Shown here one piece after another: positions 1 to 9,680 of a DNA stretch of 47,886 bases. Below the pieces are notes generated by a model. The model was not told where the DNA came from. It did not search any database and saw only the letters and a list, made by a program, of their open reading frames with translations. The translations under genes were made by a program, and so were the position numbers. Position 1 is the first letter of the stretch, and every line of letters starts with the position of its first letter. Source of the DNA: Kordiimonadales bacterium (GTDB taxonomy: Bacteria > Pseudomonadota > Alphaproteobacteria > Sphingomonadales > Kordiimonadaceae). The DNA is taken from assembly GCA_002401685.1 (NCBI GenBank), contig NVTU01000044.1, positions 1 through 47,886 on the forward strand. Direction: 5' to 3'.

Positions 1-1487
<1,487 letters not shown>

Positions 1488-2378
1488 TTAACGACCGAGA
1501 GCTGTAACAGAGGCATCGGCATAATTAACCTTTGCGTGCTCAACCCATTTGGCGAATTCTTCTTTTGAAACAACTTCGATTGCGATCGGCATATAGGCGT
1601 GATCTTTCCCGCACAGCTCAGAACACTGGCCATAGAAAGTACCTGTTTGCGCTGCCTCGAACCAAGTTTCGTTGATCCGTCCAGGCACAGCATCAAGCTT
1701 CACACCAAACGCAGGCAAGGCCCACGCATGCAAAACATCAGATGCAGATAGCAATACTTTAATTTTTGTATCTACCGGAACAACCAAACGGTTGTCGGTA
1801 TCAAGTAACCGCGCGTTCAGTTTGCCAGGGAAACCGAGGAAGGCAGTAAGCTCTGCTTCCTTAGCGGCCCGCAAAGAAGCGTCAGCATGCTCTTCGTCGG
1901 TTACAAGAACAGACGTAAATTCAATGCCAGCATGATCTGGGTAGCGGTACGTCCAGTTCCAGCGGTTGCCAGTAACTTCGATCGCGAACTCAGTCTCAGG
2001 CACGACATCTTGATAATAAAGCAAAGGCAATGATTTCACGCCGATCGCCAGCAATATAAAGATGGGCAGGATCGTCCAAGCGATCTCAAGACCAACATGG
2101 TGCGTCACTTTAGAAGGTGTTGGGTTCTTTTTAGCCCGGAACCGCCACATGGTGTAGAACATCAACAGGAATACAAACACTGTAATCACAGTGATGATCC
2201 ACATCAATTCCACATTAAAGTCGTAAACTCTTTGGGCGTTTTCACTTGCAGGTTCCTGCAGCCATAACCCGCCATCTTCTGGCCGGCCAACTGGGCTATC
2301 AGCCAGTGCAGCAAAGCCCGCACCCACTGTAACCATGATCGTCGCCGCAATCTTGGCGGTAAGCCTTTTGACGTCCAT
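1488..2378 (-). CDS. coxB: Cytochrome c oxidase subunit II
   Basis: Carries the binuclear CuA centre that accepts electrons from cytochrome c and passes them to subunit I. It has 296 residues. There is an N-terminal signal segment (about 1-26), two membrane helices (about 56-78 and 97-120), then a periplasmic cupredoxin domain. CuA ligands are visible as H217, C252, E254, C256, H260 and M263 (CSELCGKDHAYM). The aromatic stretch NRWNWTYRYP (138-147) is the conserved electron-entry patch. I chose the ATG at 2378 over an upstream in-frame start at 2540 because it has AAGGAAAG at proper spacing and gives a sensible signal sequence. First gene of the coxB-ctaD unit, divergent from tldD. Confidence 0.96.
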   Translation of the reverse strand: MDVKRLTAKIAATIMVTVGAGFAALADSPVGRPEDGGLWLQEPASENAQRVYDFNVELMWIITVITVFVFLLMFYTMWRFRAKKNPTPSKVTHHVGLEIAWTILPIFILLAIGVKSLPLLYYQDVVPETEFAIEVTGNRWNWTYRYPDHAGIEFTSVLVTDEEHADASLRAAKEAELTAFLGFPGKLNARLLDTDNRLVVPVDTKIKVLLSASDVLHAWALPAFGVKLDAVPGRINETWFEAAQTGTFYGQCSELCGKDHAYMPIAIEVVSKEEFAKWVEHAKVNYADASVTALGR

Positions 2379-2821
2379 CGTATTGCTTTCCTTTTGCTCT
2401 ACCCATCCTGTAGGTAGCAGGCCCAATTTTCTGTGCACCCTCGTACACAGGAATAGAACCAGATTTTCAAGCCCCTTATCACCACACGGCACCGTTTCTA
2501 TTCCGAAACCATTCCGTATAACCCCTGACAAGGTAACCAACTTTTCGCCACTCGGCGATATGTTCGCTTTTGGGCTAAAAACTCAAATAAATCAAATCAT
2601 CAGCCCGTAAATTGCGCGCCCGTTATAACAGACGTTTTCACAGGCTCAACCCCGACAATGAGGTTGACCACACTTTTATGACAAATTCCTTAAATTTTCC
2701 ATCCAGAAGCTTGTTTTTACAGGCAGTAGGTAGCATTCTAGTGATATGACCCGGCCTTAGACACGCGCCAAAACGTCGCAGTCCTATATCCGATACACTG
2801 TATTCCTGATGGAGCTTACTT
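2379..2821. other. Divergent coxB/tldD intergenic region
   Basis: A 443-bp gap between divergent coxB and tldD that must hold both promoters. I see no convincing gene here; the ORFs that enter it are upstream extensions of coxB or antisense. An inverted repeat TCAACC / GGTTGA (2646-2651 and 2662-2667, 10-bp spacer) could be a weak operator. I could not find a clean sigma-70 promoter by eye. Confidence 0.5.
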
Positions 2822-4255
2822 ATGGCTGATGCCAATGCGTCGTTGAATTTCTTCTTTGATCAGTCCGAATTGGACGAAACACGTACGGAAAGCCTAGTGT
2901 CTGACGCTCTTTCTGGCATGGATGACGGCGAGCTATATTTGGAATCAAGACAGTCCGAGTCCTTTGTTTTTGATGACGGCAGCTTAAAAGCAGCTAGTTT
3001 CGACTCGAGCCAAGGCTTTGGCCTCCGGGCTGTTTACGGCGAATCGACCGGTTACGCGCACTCAAACGAGCTTTCTGAAGCGGCCATCAAACGCGCTGCC
3101 AGCACTGTTCGTGCGGTAAAATCAGGCGACAGTGGCACTATGAGCCTCGCCCCTGCCCGCACCAACAAACAATTATACAGCGACGAAAACCCGCTAGGTG
3201 GCGTTGAGTTTTCCCGCAAAGTAGACCTCCTGAAAGAAATTGATGCCTACGCCCGCGCGGCAGATCCGCGCATCCATCAGGTTAGCGCTTCAATACTCGG
3301 CAGTTGGCAAGCAATTGAGATTATCCGCGCCGACGGGCACCGTGTGCGCGACGTACGCCCCCTTGTTCGGTTGAATGTTTCGGTAGTGATGGGCGAGGGT
3401 GACCGGCAGGAAAGCGGCAGTGACGGCGCTGGTGGCCGTGAGAGCTATGACTTCTTATTCGACGAAGACCACTGGCAGGCACAGGTAAAAGAAGCCATCC
3501 GCATTGCCGAGGTAAACTTGCAAAGCATCGCGGCTCCTGCGGGCGAGATGACAGTGGTGCTTGGTCCAGGATGGCCAGGTATACTGCTGCACGAAGCCAT
3601 CGGCCACGGCCTGGAAGGCGACTTCAACCGTAAGAAAACGTCGGCCTTCGCAGGCCTTCTCGGCGAACGTGTTGCTAATAAAGGCATCACCATTGTCGAT
3701 GACGGTACCATTGGCGCACGCCGCGGTTCGCTTTCCATTGATGATGAAGGCACACCAACAGAATGTACCACGCTGATTGAAGACGGCATCCTTAAAGGGT
3801 ACATGCAGGACCGGCTAAATGCGCGCCTGATGGGTCAGAAAGCAACCGGAAACGGCAGGCGTCAAAGCTTCGCCCATTCTCCAATGCCGCGGATGACCAA
3901 CACCTATATGCTTGCAGGCGATAAAGATCCGGCGGAAATTCTCGCCAGTGTCGAAGATGGCCTTTACGCCACCAACTTTGGCGGCGGCCAGGTTGATATC
4001 ACATCGGGCAAATTCGTCTTTACCTGTACTGAGGCTTACCGCGTTAAAGGCGGCAAGATCATGGAGCCCGTTAAAGGCGCAACCCTGATCGGCAGCGGCC
4101 CCGACGTTCTCAAGCACGTATCCATGATCGGCAACGACTTGGCGCTTGATAACGGTGTTGGCACATGCGGCAAAGCCGGGCAAAGCGTGCCTGCCGGCGT
4201 TGGCCAGCCAACCCTGAAGATTGATGCCCTAACAGTTGGTGGCACTGCTGGCTAA
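2822..4255 (+). CDS. tldD: Metalloprotease TldD
   Basis: TldD is the zinc-protease half of the TldD/TldE heterodimer, which degrades unfolded peptides and matures some ribosomal peptides such as microcins. It has 477 residues, normal for the family. The zinc-binding HExxxH is at H257-E258-H262 (HEAIGHGLEGDF). The C-terminal CGKAGQSVPAGVGQPTLKI matches the conserved end of the family. The start has GGAG about eight bases upstream. Its place next to divergent coxB is a common alphaproteobacterial arrangement. The partner tldE/pmbA is not in the window. Confidence 0.95.
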   Translation: MADANASLNFFFDQSELDETRTESLVSDALSGMDDGELYLESRQSESFVFDDGSLKAASFDSSQGFGLRAVYGESTGYAHSNELSEAAIKRAASTVRAVKSGDSGTMSLAPARTNKQLYSDENPLGGVEFSRKVDLLKEIDAYARAADPRIHQVSASILGSWQAIEIIRADGHRVRDVRPLVRLNVSVVMGEGDRQESGSDGAGGRESYDFLFDEDHWQAQVKEAIRIAEVNLQSIAAPAGEMTVVLGPGWPGILLHEAIGHGLEGDFNRKKTSAFAGLLGERVANKGITIVDDGTIGARRGSLSIDDEGTPTECTTLIEDGILKGYMQDRLNARLMGQKATGNGRRQSFAHSPMPRMTNTYMLAGDKDPAEILASVEDGLYATNFGGGQVDITSGKFVFTCTEAYRVKGGKIMEPVKGATLIGSGPDVLKHVSMIGNDLALDNGVGTCGKAGQSVPAGVGQPTLKIDALTVGGTAG

Positions 4256-4264
4256 ATACACTTA

Positions 4265-4290
4265 GGGGTCGGTAGAAAGTTACCTGCCCC
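4265..4290 (+). terminator. Weak hairpin after tldD
   Basis: GGGG, GGTA / TACC, CCCC arms form a 26-bp hairpin ten bases past the tldD stop. No T-run follows, so intrinsic termination is doubtful. Confidence 0.3.
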
Positions 4291-4486
4291 AAATAAAACC
4301 ACAGATCCCTACCCCTGTCATCAGGCTGTTCTGCGGACTGCTCATCGCCAGCTGTTGCTCATAAGCATCGGCACAAATGCGTCTCACAAAAGCGTTTAGG
4401 TTTTGTGCACCAGAATTTTACACTTTGTTAACTGTCACTCGCTAGAAGCGAGAGTGGATTGAGGTGAGGCTGTCTTTAGTACAACG

Positions 4487-5023
4487 ATGAAATGGCCCAA
4501 ATTGCATAGTTTTAAAACATATAGTGAACTTGAAACGGCACCTGAGACTAGACTTTACAGTCGGTCATATGAAGTGCCATACCAAAATGCCCTGGCAGTC
4601 GCCAGTTTCGGGATCGCTTTAGAGCTGCATGAGGTGTGGCAACATATGCCCGGCAGTGTGCCTCATTTGGATGCCTTCAAGCCAAACACCTTCAGCCCTG
4701 CGATCCTGCCTACCATGTTCGTTATGAACGTTGAGGACAGCGGCAGAGATTTCCGCTGGCGCCTTTTGGGCACCACACACTGCACGTGTTTCGGTAAGGG
4801 CATTACTAGTGAACTACTGTCAGAAACGGCAACACGGGATACAAACGCCCGGTCTAGCCTCAGTTTCGCACAGGCCTGTTACACGGAACAAACGCCAATC
4901 TTTTTCTGCATCGAACATAGAGACGAGACTCATGTCCGCAATACCACATACACGGTGTTTATGCCGCTTGCAGACGACGACCGAGCCATCACACGGCTGT
5001 TCGGTTGCTCAATCACTAATTAG
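4487..5023 (+). CDS. PAS_5-type sensory domain protein
   Basis: A 178-residue soluble protein that appears to be a single PAS domain of the PAS_5 (DUF1457-like) type, common as stand-alone proteins in alphaproteobacteria. The family pattern is visible: an acidic-aromatic lead-in (VWQHMPGSVPHLDAFKP, about 50-66), then PTMFVMNVED, FRWRLLGTTHC (the RxRLxGT signature, about 88-98) and a closing VFMPLADDD. There is no output domain or membrane segment. The ligand is unknown. The start has no strong ribosome site, so the N-terminus is uncertain. A second protein of the same type lies at 42647-43156. Confidence 0.72.
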   Translation: MKWPKLHSFKTYSELETAPETRLYSRSYEVPYQNALAVASFGIALELHEVWQHMPGSVPHLDAFKPNTFSPAILPTMFVMNVEDSGRDFRWRLLGTTHCTCFGKGITSELLSETATRDTNARSSLSFAQACYTEQTPIFFCIEHRDETHVRNTTYTVFMPLADDDRAITRLFGCSITN

Positions 5024-5208
5024 AGCCGCAGCCTTGGCCGTACCCCCATTCGTCCCCGGTCCATTGCCCCACATTGAAGCACGTTGCAATTTGACTTAGC
5101 CATCATTCCACTCCTGCGAGAAGCAAACGAAAGATTAGAGCCAACCGCTTGACAGGCCCTGCCTTGAGCGCAACAGTCCCCGCATAAAATTATAATCAGG
5201 GGAATGTC

Positions 5209-7128
5209 ATGACACAGAAAAAATACCCGCTTACGCGCCCAATTATCCGCAATATTACCGCCATCCTTATGGCCAGCACTGCCCTCGTGGGTTGCGACCA
5301 GGCCACTACGTCATCAGTTGAGGCACCAGCCGCAGTAGCGGCCACAGCTGTAACAGCCGACGTGATGGCCGCGGAAACCGCGCGCCTGAACGCATGGTTT
5401 GAAACACAATTTGAAACCGAAGTGGGCTTCAGCCCCATTCAGCAAACGTTTTTGGGCCGCAAGACCAACAATGATAAAATCGATGACTTTTCCCGCGCTG
5501 CCGGCGAAAAGCAGCTGGCTTGGAAAGGCGCAACCGTCGCCGAAATGAAGGCCACGTTTGACTATGCCAAGCTGACAGACGACGCTAAAATCTCGTGGGA
5601 CATCTGGGAATACCAGTATGAAAGCTCCAGAAAAGCCAACGAGTTCCAAACCAACGGCTATATTTTTGAGCAAATGCAAGCCGTGCAGTCCTTCTTCCCG
5701 CAATTGCTTATTGCCATTCACCGGGTAGAAAATGCGGCGGACCTCGAAGCTTATGTTTCCCGCATCAAAGCCTCTGGTCGGGCGCTTGACCAATTGATCG
5801 TTCAGTCCAAAGAAAATGCAGCCGCTGGCGTGCGCCCTCCGCGTTTCTCTTTCGAATTTGTTATCTCAGAATCCAAGAAAATCATCAGCGGCGCACCGTT
5901 CGGTGATGGCGCGGACAGCGCCGTTTGGGCCGATTTCCAAGGCAAGGTTGCCGCTCAGAAGGAAGCTGGCGGGCTTGACGACGGGGCTGCAGAGGCGCTT
6001 CTGGCCTCAGGCAAAGCGGCACTACTCAACGAATGGAAGACAGCGTACGAGGCGTTGATCGCGTGGCAAGAAGAAGATATCGCCAACACGTCCGACATTG
6101 CAGCAGGCGTTAGCACGCTGCCAAACGGCGAAGCCTTTTATAACGAACGCCTTGCCAACCAAACCACTACCGGCTTAACCGCTGATGAGATCCATAACAT
6201 CGGCCTCGCAGAAGTGGCGCGCCTACGGGCAGAGATGGAAGGCATCCGCGAACTGGTTGGTTTTGAAGGCGACCTGGTCGCATTCTTCAAAGAACTGCGC
6301 GAGAAAAAAGATGATCCGCGCTATTATTTCCCGAATACCGACGAAGGCCGCCAAGCCTATATTGACGGCGCAACTGCAGCGATCGATACCATTCGCGGCA
6401 AACTGCCAGAATATTTTGGCCTGCTACCGAAAGGCAAGCTTGAAGTAAAACGCGTTGAAGCCTTCCGCGAGCAGGACGGCGCGGCGCAGCATTACTCCCG
6501 AGGCACGCCGGACGGCTCCCGCCCGGGCGTTTATTATGCGCATCTGTCTGATATGACAGCGATGCCAAAGCGCGAGCTTGAAGTGATCGCGTATCATGAG
6601 GGCCTTCCTGGACACCATATGCAGATCGCGATCCAGCAGGAGCTTGAGGCCGTGCCAACCTTCCGTACACAAGCGGGCTTCACCGCCTATTCTGAAGGCT
6701 GGGGGCTTTATTCTGAAAAACTGGCCAAGGAAATGAGCGGCACCTACGCAGATCCCTATTCCGAATTCGGTCGCTTGGGTTCTGAGATTTGGCGGGCAAT
6801 CCGCTTGGTGCTTGATACTGGCTTGCACTCAAAAGGCTGGACAGAAGAGCAAGCGGTGAAATATTTCCAGGAAAATTCTGCGATTACCGATTTGCAGGCA
6901 CGCTCTGAAGTGCAGCGCTATATGGTGCTGCCGGGTCAGGCCACCAGCTACAAAATCGGGATGATCAAATTTCTGGAACTGCGCGCGAAGGCTGAAACAG
7001 CCCTTGGCGACGCTTTCGATATTCGCGGCTTCCACGACACGGTTCTAGGAGGCGGCGCGATGCCGCTTTCGATCCTGGAACGCCGGGTTGATCAGTGGGT
7101 AGCAGGCGTACAAAAAGCCCGCGGCTAA
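5209..7128 (+). CDS. DUF885 family lipoprotein, putative metallopeptidase
   Basis: A 639-residue protein of the DUF885 family, predicted zinc peptidases. The N-terminus is a lipoprotein signal with the lipobox ALVGC ending at Cys 29 or so, so it should be anchored to a membrane on the periplasmic side. The catalytic-type motif YHEGLPGHHMQ has its first His at residue 463, followed by the conserved AYSEGWGLYSEKL. Family members have this order and about this length. The substrate is unknown. The start ATG follows GGGG. It stands alone, with a strong hairpin terminator after it at 7146. Confidence 0.88.
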   Translation: MTQKKYPLTRPIIRNITAILMASTALVGCDQATTSSVEAPAAVAATAVTADVMAAETARLNAWFETQFETEVGFSPIQQTFLGRKTNNDKIDDFSRAAGEKQLAWKGATVAEMKATFDYAKLTDDAKISWDIWEYQYESSRKANEFQTNGYIFEQMQAVQSFFPQLLIAIHRVENAADLEAYVSRIKASGRALDQLIVQSKENAAAGVRPPRFSFEFVISESKKIISGAPFGDGADSAVWADFQGKVAAQKEAGGLDDGAAEALLASGKAALLNEWKTAYEALIAWQEEDIANTSDIAAGVSTLPNGEAFYNERLANQTTTGLTADEIHNIGLAEVARLRAEMEGIRELVGFEGDLVAFFKELREKKDDPRYYFPNTDEGRQAYIDGATAAIDTIRGKLPEYFGLLPKGKLEVKRVEAFREQDGAAQHYSRGTPDGSRPGVYYAHLSDMTAMPKRELEVIAYHEGLPGHHMQIAIQQELEAVPTFRTQAGFTAYSEGWGLYSEKLAKEMSGTYADPYSEFGRLGSEIWRAIRLVLDTGLHSKGWTEEQAVKYFQENSAITDLQARSEVQRYMVLPGQATSYKIGMIKFLELRAKAETALGDAFDIRGFHDTVLGGGAMPLSILERRVDQWVAGVQKARG

Positions 7129-7145
7129 CCGCAGCAAAAAATAAG

Positions 7146-7182
7146 AAAGGCCCTTACACCATGTGGTGTCAGGGCCTTTTTT
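7146..7182. terminator. Bidirectional intrinsic terminator
   Basis: A 15-bp stem (AAAGGCCCTTACACC with its near-perfect complement, one mismatch) around the loop ATGT, with T-runs on both strands. It sits between the convergent DUF885 gene and the gene at 7201 and can serve both. Confidence 0.85.
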
Positions 7183-7200
7183 ATGCCGGTTCATTAGTGG

Positions 7201-7650
7201 CTAGTTTAGATATACGGTCTCAAATTCTTCCTGCAGTTCCAGTGCCTCGCGCCAGGCGGTATCGTGGGTTTCCGTCCAGGTCATATAGTCCTGATTGTCA
7301 GGGCTGGTAAGAAACATCGCATGCACCTGTTTCATATTCTGGCCGAGCCCCTTTATAGAATCGTGCAGTTCCAACACCGTGTGGCCCATACTGCCAAATT
7401 CGCCCAGCTTCACTCTGTTCGTTTCGATATAGTCAAGCGACGGCATCTCGGGGAATTCAAACTTGGGGTTCTCAAAACATTCAGCCACCCGGCTGAGAAA
7501 GTTCACATAGCCAATCAAGGCGGAAACCACTTCCCGCGCAATGGCCGCTTTCTTGGAACGCTCATGTTCTTTTTTTATAAAAAATAAGGTAGCAACGACA
7601 ACAACACCCGCCGCTATAACTGCAAAGAGCAGAGTGAAACCTCCAGGCAT
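7201..7650 (-). CDS. Small single-pass membrane protein of unknown function
   Basis: 149 residues with one N-terminal membrane helix (about 5-22) followed by KKEHERSKK and a soluble, mostly helical and acidic C-terminal part. No family recognised. The ATG at 7650 is preceded by a perfect AGGAGG seven bases upstream, which decides the start over an upstream in-frame option at 7695. It is the last gene in a run of small minus-strand genes (7.2-10.4 kb) but lacks the 15-bp junction motif directly upstream. Hydrophobic start plus long helical tail suggests a tethered cytoplasmic or periplasmic coil; orientation is not clear. Confidence 0.75.
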   Translation of the reverse strand: MPGGFTLLFAVIAAGVVVVATLFFIKKEHERSKKAAIAREVVSALIGYVNFLSRVAECFENPKFEFPEMPSLDYIETNRVKLGEFGSMGHTVLELHDSIKGLGQNMKQVHAMFLTSPDNQDYMTWTETHDTAWREALELQEEFETVYLN

Positions 7651-7733
7651 TTTTCTATACCTCCTGAAATGGATGAAGCTGCTGTCGCCCAGCAACCCAT
7701 ACCATTATTGACCGTAGTGTGGCCTGGAACTCT

Positions 7734-7871
7734 TTACGGCGGCACTATACGTGACGATCTCTTACCAAATCGCAAACGCATGCCTTCATGGGCCATTAGC
7801 GACAGAATCAGCAGGATCAAAATCAAAAAAAGGCGGAGGCGCGGCTTGGCAACCGATTGGGCAGTCCGACT
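7734..7871 (-). pseudogene. Possible remnant of a tiny membrane protein
   Basis: An open frame of 45 codons containing LRLFLILILLILSL followed by a basic tail, ending in TAA. There is no ATG, GTG or well-placed TTG start and no ribosome site, so it may be a decayed small gene. It directly follows a degraded form of the array junction motif after the stop of the 7887 gene. Confidence 0.25.
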
Positions 7872-7886
7872 TCAGTTCCGTAGCCG

Positions 7887-8093
7887 TCAGCTTGGGCGGT
7901 CGCTGGTTATAGCACTAGCGAACCACAGCACGACCACCGCAAAAATGTGGAACAGTGCATACGGAACAATATATTTTCCTATATCGACAACCACGCTGAC
8001 AAAAATCAGGATTGCGGCCAATTCGATCAACAGGATCATCGGTAGAGTGACTTTGCCAGTCTTGGTTACATAGGTCTTAAAGCGTTCGAACAT
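7887..8093 (-). CDS. Small two-helix membrane protein, unknown
   Basis: 68 residues: a basic N-terminus (MFERFKTYVTKTGK) and two predicted membrane helices (about 17-35 and 41-61). No family recognised. The ATG at 8093 has GGGGA six bases upstream; a GTG at 8111 is in frame but has no such site. It belongs to the run of small minus-strand genes. The hydrophobic pattern and ribosome site make it more likely real than the antisense ORFs here. Confidence 0.6.
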   Translation of the reverse strand: MFERFKTYVTKTGKVTLPMILLIELAAILIFVSVVVDIGKYIVPYALFHIFAVVVLWFASAITSDRPS

Positions 8094-8192
8094 ATAAATT
8101 CCCCAATTCACCCTTGGTTATAGCGTGTATAATACAAGTGGGGGCTTCTGGCTGTTTTTCAACGTGGCGCGAGACGGGCATCAGGTGTCATG

Positions 8193-8555
8193 TCAGTCCA
8201 CTACAGAAAAAATAAAAATCATCACACTAAAATTAAGTGCCGCTATTATATCGGCGACCGCGCGGAATATTGGCCAAATGCCCAACAAGCAGAACTGGTC
8301 AATCTTTCCAGAATGCGCTTTCCGGTACCTGATCCACGTCCACTTAAGAACCCAGAGCAGAGCCTGCAAAAGAACGCCTATAACAAGAGCGAAAAAAAGC
8401 GCCTCTTTCAACCTTTGTCCCGCCCCCTCTCCCAAGCTATGCCACAGGACCGCGTACCACTGGGCCCCGTACGCGAGAAATACGTAGGAATAGCCAGTCA
8501 ACCTAATGAGGTTAAGCAACGTAGGCAGGCTATTTTTAATGGCGAGATTATTCAC
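8193..8555 (-). CDS. Small multi-helix membrane protein, unknown
   Basis: 120 residues with about three predicted membrane helices (roughly 15-38, 50-72 and 87-117) and a basic loop WTWIRYRKAHSGK. No family recognised. The GTG start at 8555 has no good ribosome site; GAGGG from the degenerate junction motif lies about 20 bases upstream. The stop TGA is followed by TGACA, a trace of the array motif. Part of the small-gene array. Confidence 0.55.
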   Translation of the reverse strand: MNNLAIKNSLPTLLNLIRLTGYSYVFLAYGAQWYAVLWHSLGEGAGQRLKEALFFALVIGVLLQALLWVLKWTWIRYRKAHSGKIDQFCLLGIWPIFRAVADIIAALNFSVMIFIFSVVD

Positions 8556-8572
8556 TATGATGCAACGTCTTC

Positions 8573-8587
8573 ACCCTCAGCTGTCCG
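8573..8587 (-). repeat. Array junction motif, degenerate copy
   Basis: Minus strand CGGACAGCTGAGGGT, four mismatches from the consensus CTGACAACTGAGGAC. It lies 12 bp after the stop of the 50-residue gene (8600) and upstream of the 8555 gene. Confidence 0.5.
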
Positions 8588-8599
8588 TCCTCAATTCGC

Positions 8600-8752
8600 C
8601 TAAGGCTTTACGGCAGCCAAAATGCTAATCACTAAGGACGCGGCCGTGCACAGCACCAACGGCCAGTGCAGCTTTCCATTGTCCTCATGAGCCTTAAGGG
8701 CTCGTTTGGCAAAGAATAACGTTGCGGCTAGAAAAACAAGTGTCAAAATCAT
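8600..8752 (-). CDS. 50-residue membrane protein, unknown
   Basis: A short gene starting MILTLVFLAATLFFAKRALK and ending LVISILAAVKP, so two hydrophobic segments around a short polar loop (KAHEDNGKLHW). The ATG at 8752 has GGAG about six bases upstream (in TTGGAGTGATGG), a good site. No family recognised. It follows a near-perfect junction motif (8768-8782) and ends 12 bp before a degenerate one, like its neighbours. The regular layout and the ribosome site are the main support. Confidence 0.6.
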   Translation of the reverse strand: MILTLVFLAATLFFAKRALKAHEDNGKLHWPLVLCTAASLVISILAAVKP

Positions 8753-8767
8753 CCATCACTCCAATTC

Positions 8768-8782
8768 GTCGTCAGTTGTCAG
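8768..8782 (-). repeat. Array junction motif, one mismatch
   Basis: Minus strand CTGACAACTGACGAC, one mismatch to the consensus. One base separates it from the TAA stop of the upstream gene (8784). Confidence 0.8.
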
Positions 8783-8783
8783 C

Positions 8784-8987
8784 TTATCTGCCCTTGCCCA
8801 TACCCACGGCAACGAACGCAGCATTTGCAAGAACCGCTCCCACAACAAAAAGCCAGTACCCGTCCGAGCCATGGGCTCTAAACACCAGTACAATGGATAT
8901 GAAAGAGATAAGCCCCAACGCCATTCCCGCCAAAGGTTGGTGTTTTCTTATTCTCTTTTGAATTGCTGTAAACAAACTAAGCCCCAA
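8784..8987 (-). CDS. Small two-helix membrane protein, unknown
   Basis: 67 residues: an amphipathic basic N-terminus (LFTAIQKRIRKHQ), then two helices (about 20-37 and 44-62) and a short GMGKGR tail. No family recognised. The start is a TTG at 8987, and GAGGG nine bases upstream lies inside the array junction motif, so here the repeat seems to provide the ribosome site. It ends one base before the next motif copy. Part of the small-gene array. Confidence 0.55.
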   Translation of the reverse strand: MGLSLFTAIQKRIRKHQPLAGMALGLISFISIVLVFRAHGSDGYWLFVVGAVLANAAFVAVGMGKGR

Positions 8988-8995
8988 TTTTCTTC

Positions 8996-9010
8996 GCCCT
9001 CAGTTTTCAG
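8996..9010 (-). repeat. Array junction motif, two mismatches
   Basis: Minus strand CTGAAAACTGAGGGC. It lies 37 bp after the stop of the 9048 gene, and its GAGGG is at ribosome-site distance from the TTG start at 8987. Confidence 0.7.
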
Positions 9011-9047
9011 TCAGCTACGCGGAAATGCCGAGCAACAGAAATCGCGG

Positions 9048-9275
9048 TTAAATTTTGTCTTTCTTAGGGACGAAAAACCTTGCGGTGATCCCCAATATCA
9101 AATTGATCGATGTCAAAAAACTGAGAATGGACAAATACCTGGTATTTTCGCTCGACCAGCCGACAAAACTATAAATCATCACAGTCAACGCGAGAAATTG
9201 AAAGGACATCATATAGAAAAATATCTGCAAATTAACAGCATGTCGAACGAACCATGTCCTAGATTTCTCGGTCAA
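9048..9275 (-). CDS. Small two-helix membrane protein, unknown
   Basis: 75 residues: basic N-terminus (TEKSRTWFVRH), two predicted helices (about 14-40 and 47-67) and a basic tail FFVPKKDKI. No family recognised. The TTG start at 9275 has GAGGGG seven bases upstream, strong enough to support this unusual codon. Part of the small-gene array. Confidence 0.58.
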   Translation of the reverse strand: MTEKSRTWFVRHAVNLQIFFYMMSFQFLALTVMIYSFVGWSSENTRYLSILSFLTSINLILGITARFFVPKKDKI

Positions 9276-9350
9276 AATATACCCCTCAATCGTTGTTTAT
9301 CCCCGGCACCCTACACAATAATTTCAATGGTCGGCAAGCAGCATGAGCGG

Positions 9351-9365
9351 GTCCTCAGTTGTCAG
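9351..9365 (-). repeat. Array junction motif, exact copy
   Basis: Minus strand CTGACAACTGAGGAC, identical to the copies at 9666 and 10041. It lies 21 bp after the TAG stop of the 85-residue gene. GAGGA is followed after seven bases by an ATG opening a six-codon frame (MLLADH, then stop), a possible leader peptide. Confidence 0.85.
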
Positions 9366-9386
9366 TTTCAAATTTGAGGTTCTCGA

Positions 9387-9644
9387 CTATGACCTCTTGA
9401 AGAAATGTCGACGCTTCTTACGCTTTTTCTGTTTCTTATCCGACTTCTCCAACCAAATCTCTCCTGCAGCAAGAAACGGGGCTACAATTGCTAAAATTCC
9501 AATGCCCTTCAACAGGCCTGATAAAACTATCGGCCCATCAGTCGCCAGCGCACCGCCGACGGCCGATAGGAATAAAAACAGCCAAACAAATAAGGTTATA
9601 TGCAAAAAGGACTTCATTTTTTTGGACATTTTAGTCACGGGCAT
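9387..9644 (-). CDS. Small membrane protein with strongly basic tail, unknown
   Basis: 85 residues: two hydrophobic segments (about 11-33 and 40-62), then a very basic cytoplasmic-type tail (KSDKKQKKRKKRRHFFKRS, 67-85). No family recognised. The basic tail could bind nucleic acid or membrane lipid; that is only a guess. The ATG at 9644 overlaps the end of a possible 8-codon leader frame that begins nine bases after the GAGGA of the exact junction motif at 9666. Part of the small-gene array. Confidence 0.58.
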   Translation of the reverse strand: MPVTKMSKKMKSFLHITLFVWLFLFLSAVGGALATDGPIVLSGLLKGIGILAIVAPFLAAGEIWLEKSDKKQKKRKKRRHFFKRS

Positions 9645-9665
9645 TCCATTCCATCATGTTTTGGC

Positions 9666-9680
9666 GTCCTCAGTTGTCAG
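9666..9680 (-). repeat. Array junction motif, exact copy
   Basis: Minus strand CTGACAACTGAGGAC directly abutting the TGA stop of the 114-residue gene (9681). Confidence 0.88.

Noticed and set aside
5149-5195. TTGACA and TATAAT upstream of the DUF885 gene as one promoter
   Set aside because: The two boxes are 35 bases apart, far too distant for a sigma-70 promoter.
7669-9377. Plus-strand ORFs of 120-223 codons across the small-gene array
   Set aside because: They lack ribosome sites and hydrophobic or family patterns; the minus-strand frames have membrane helices, ribosome sites and regular junctions.
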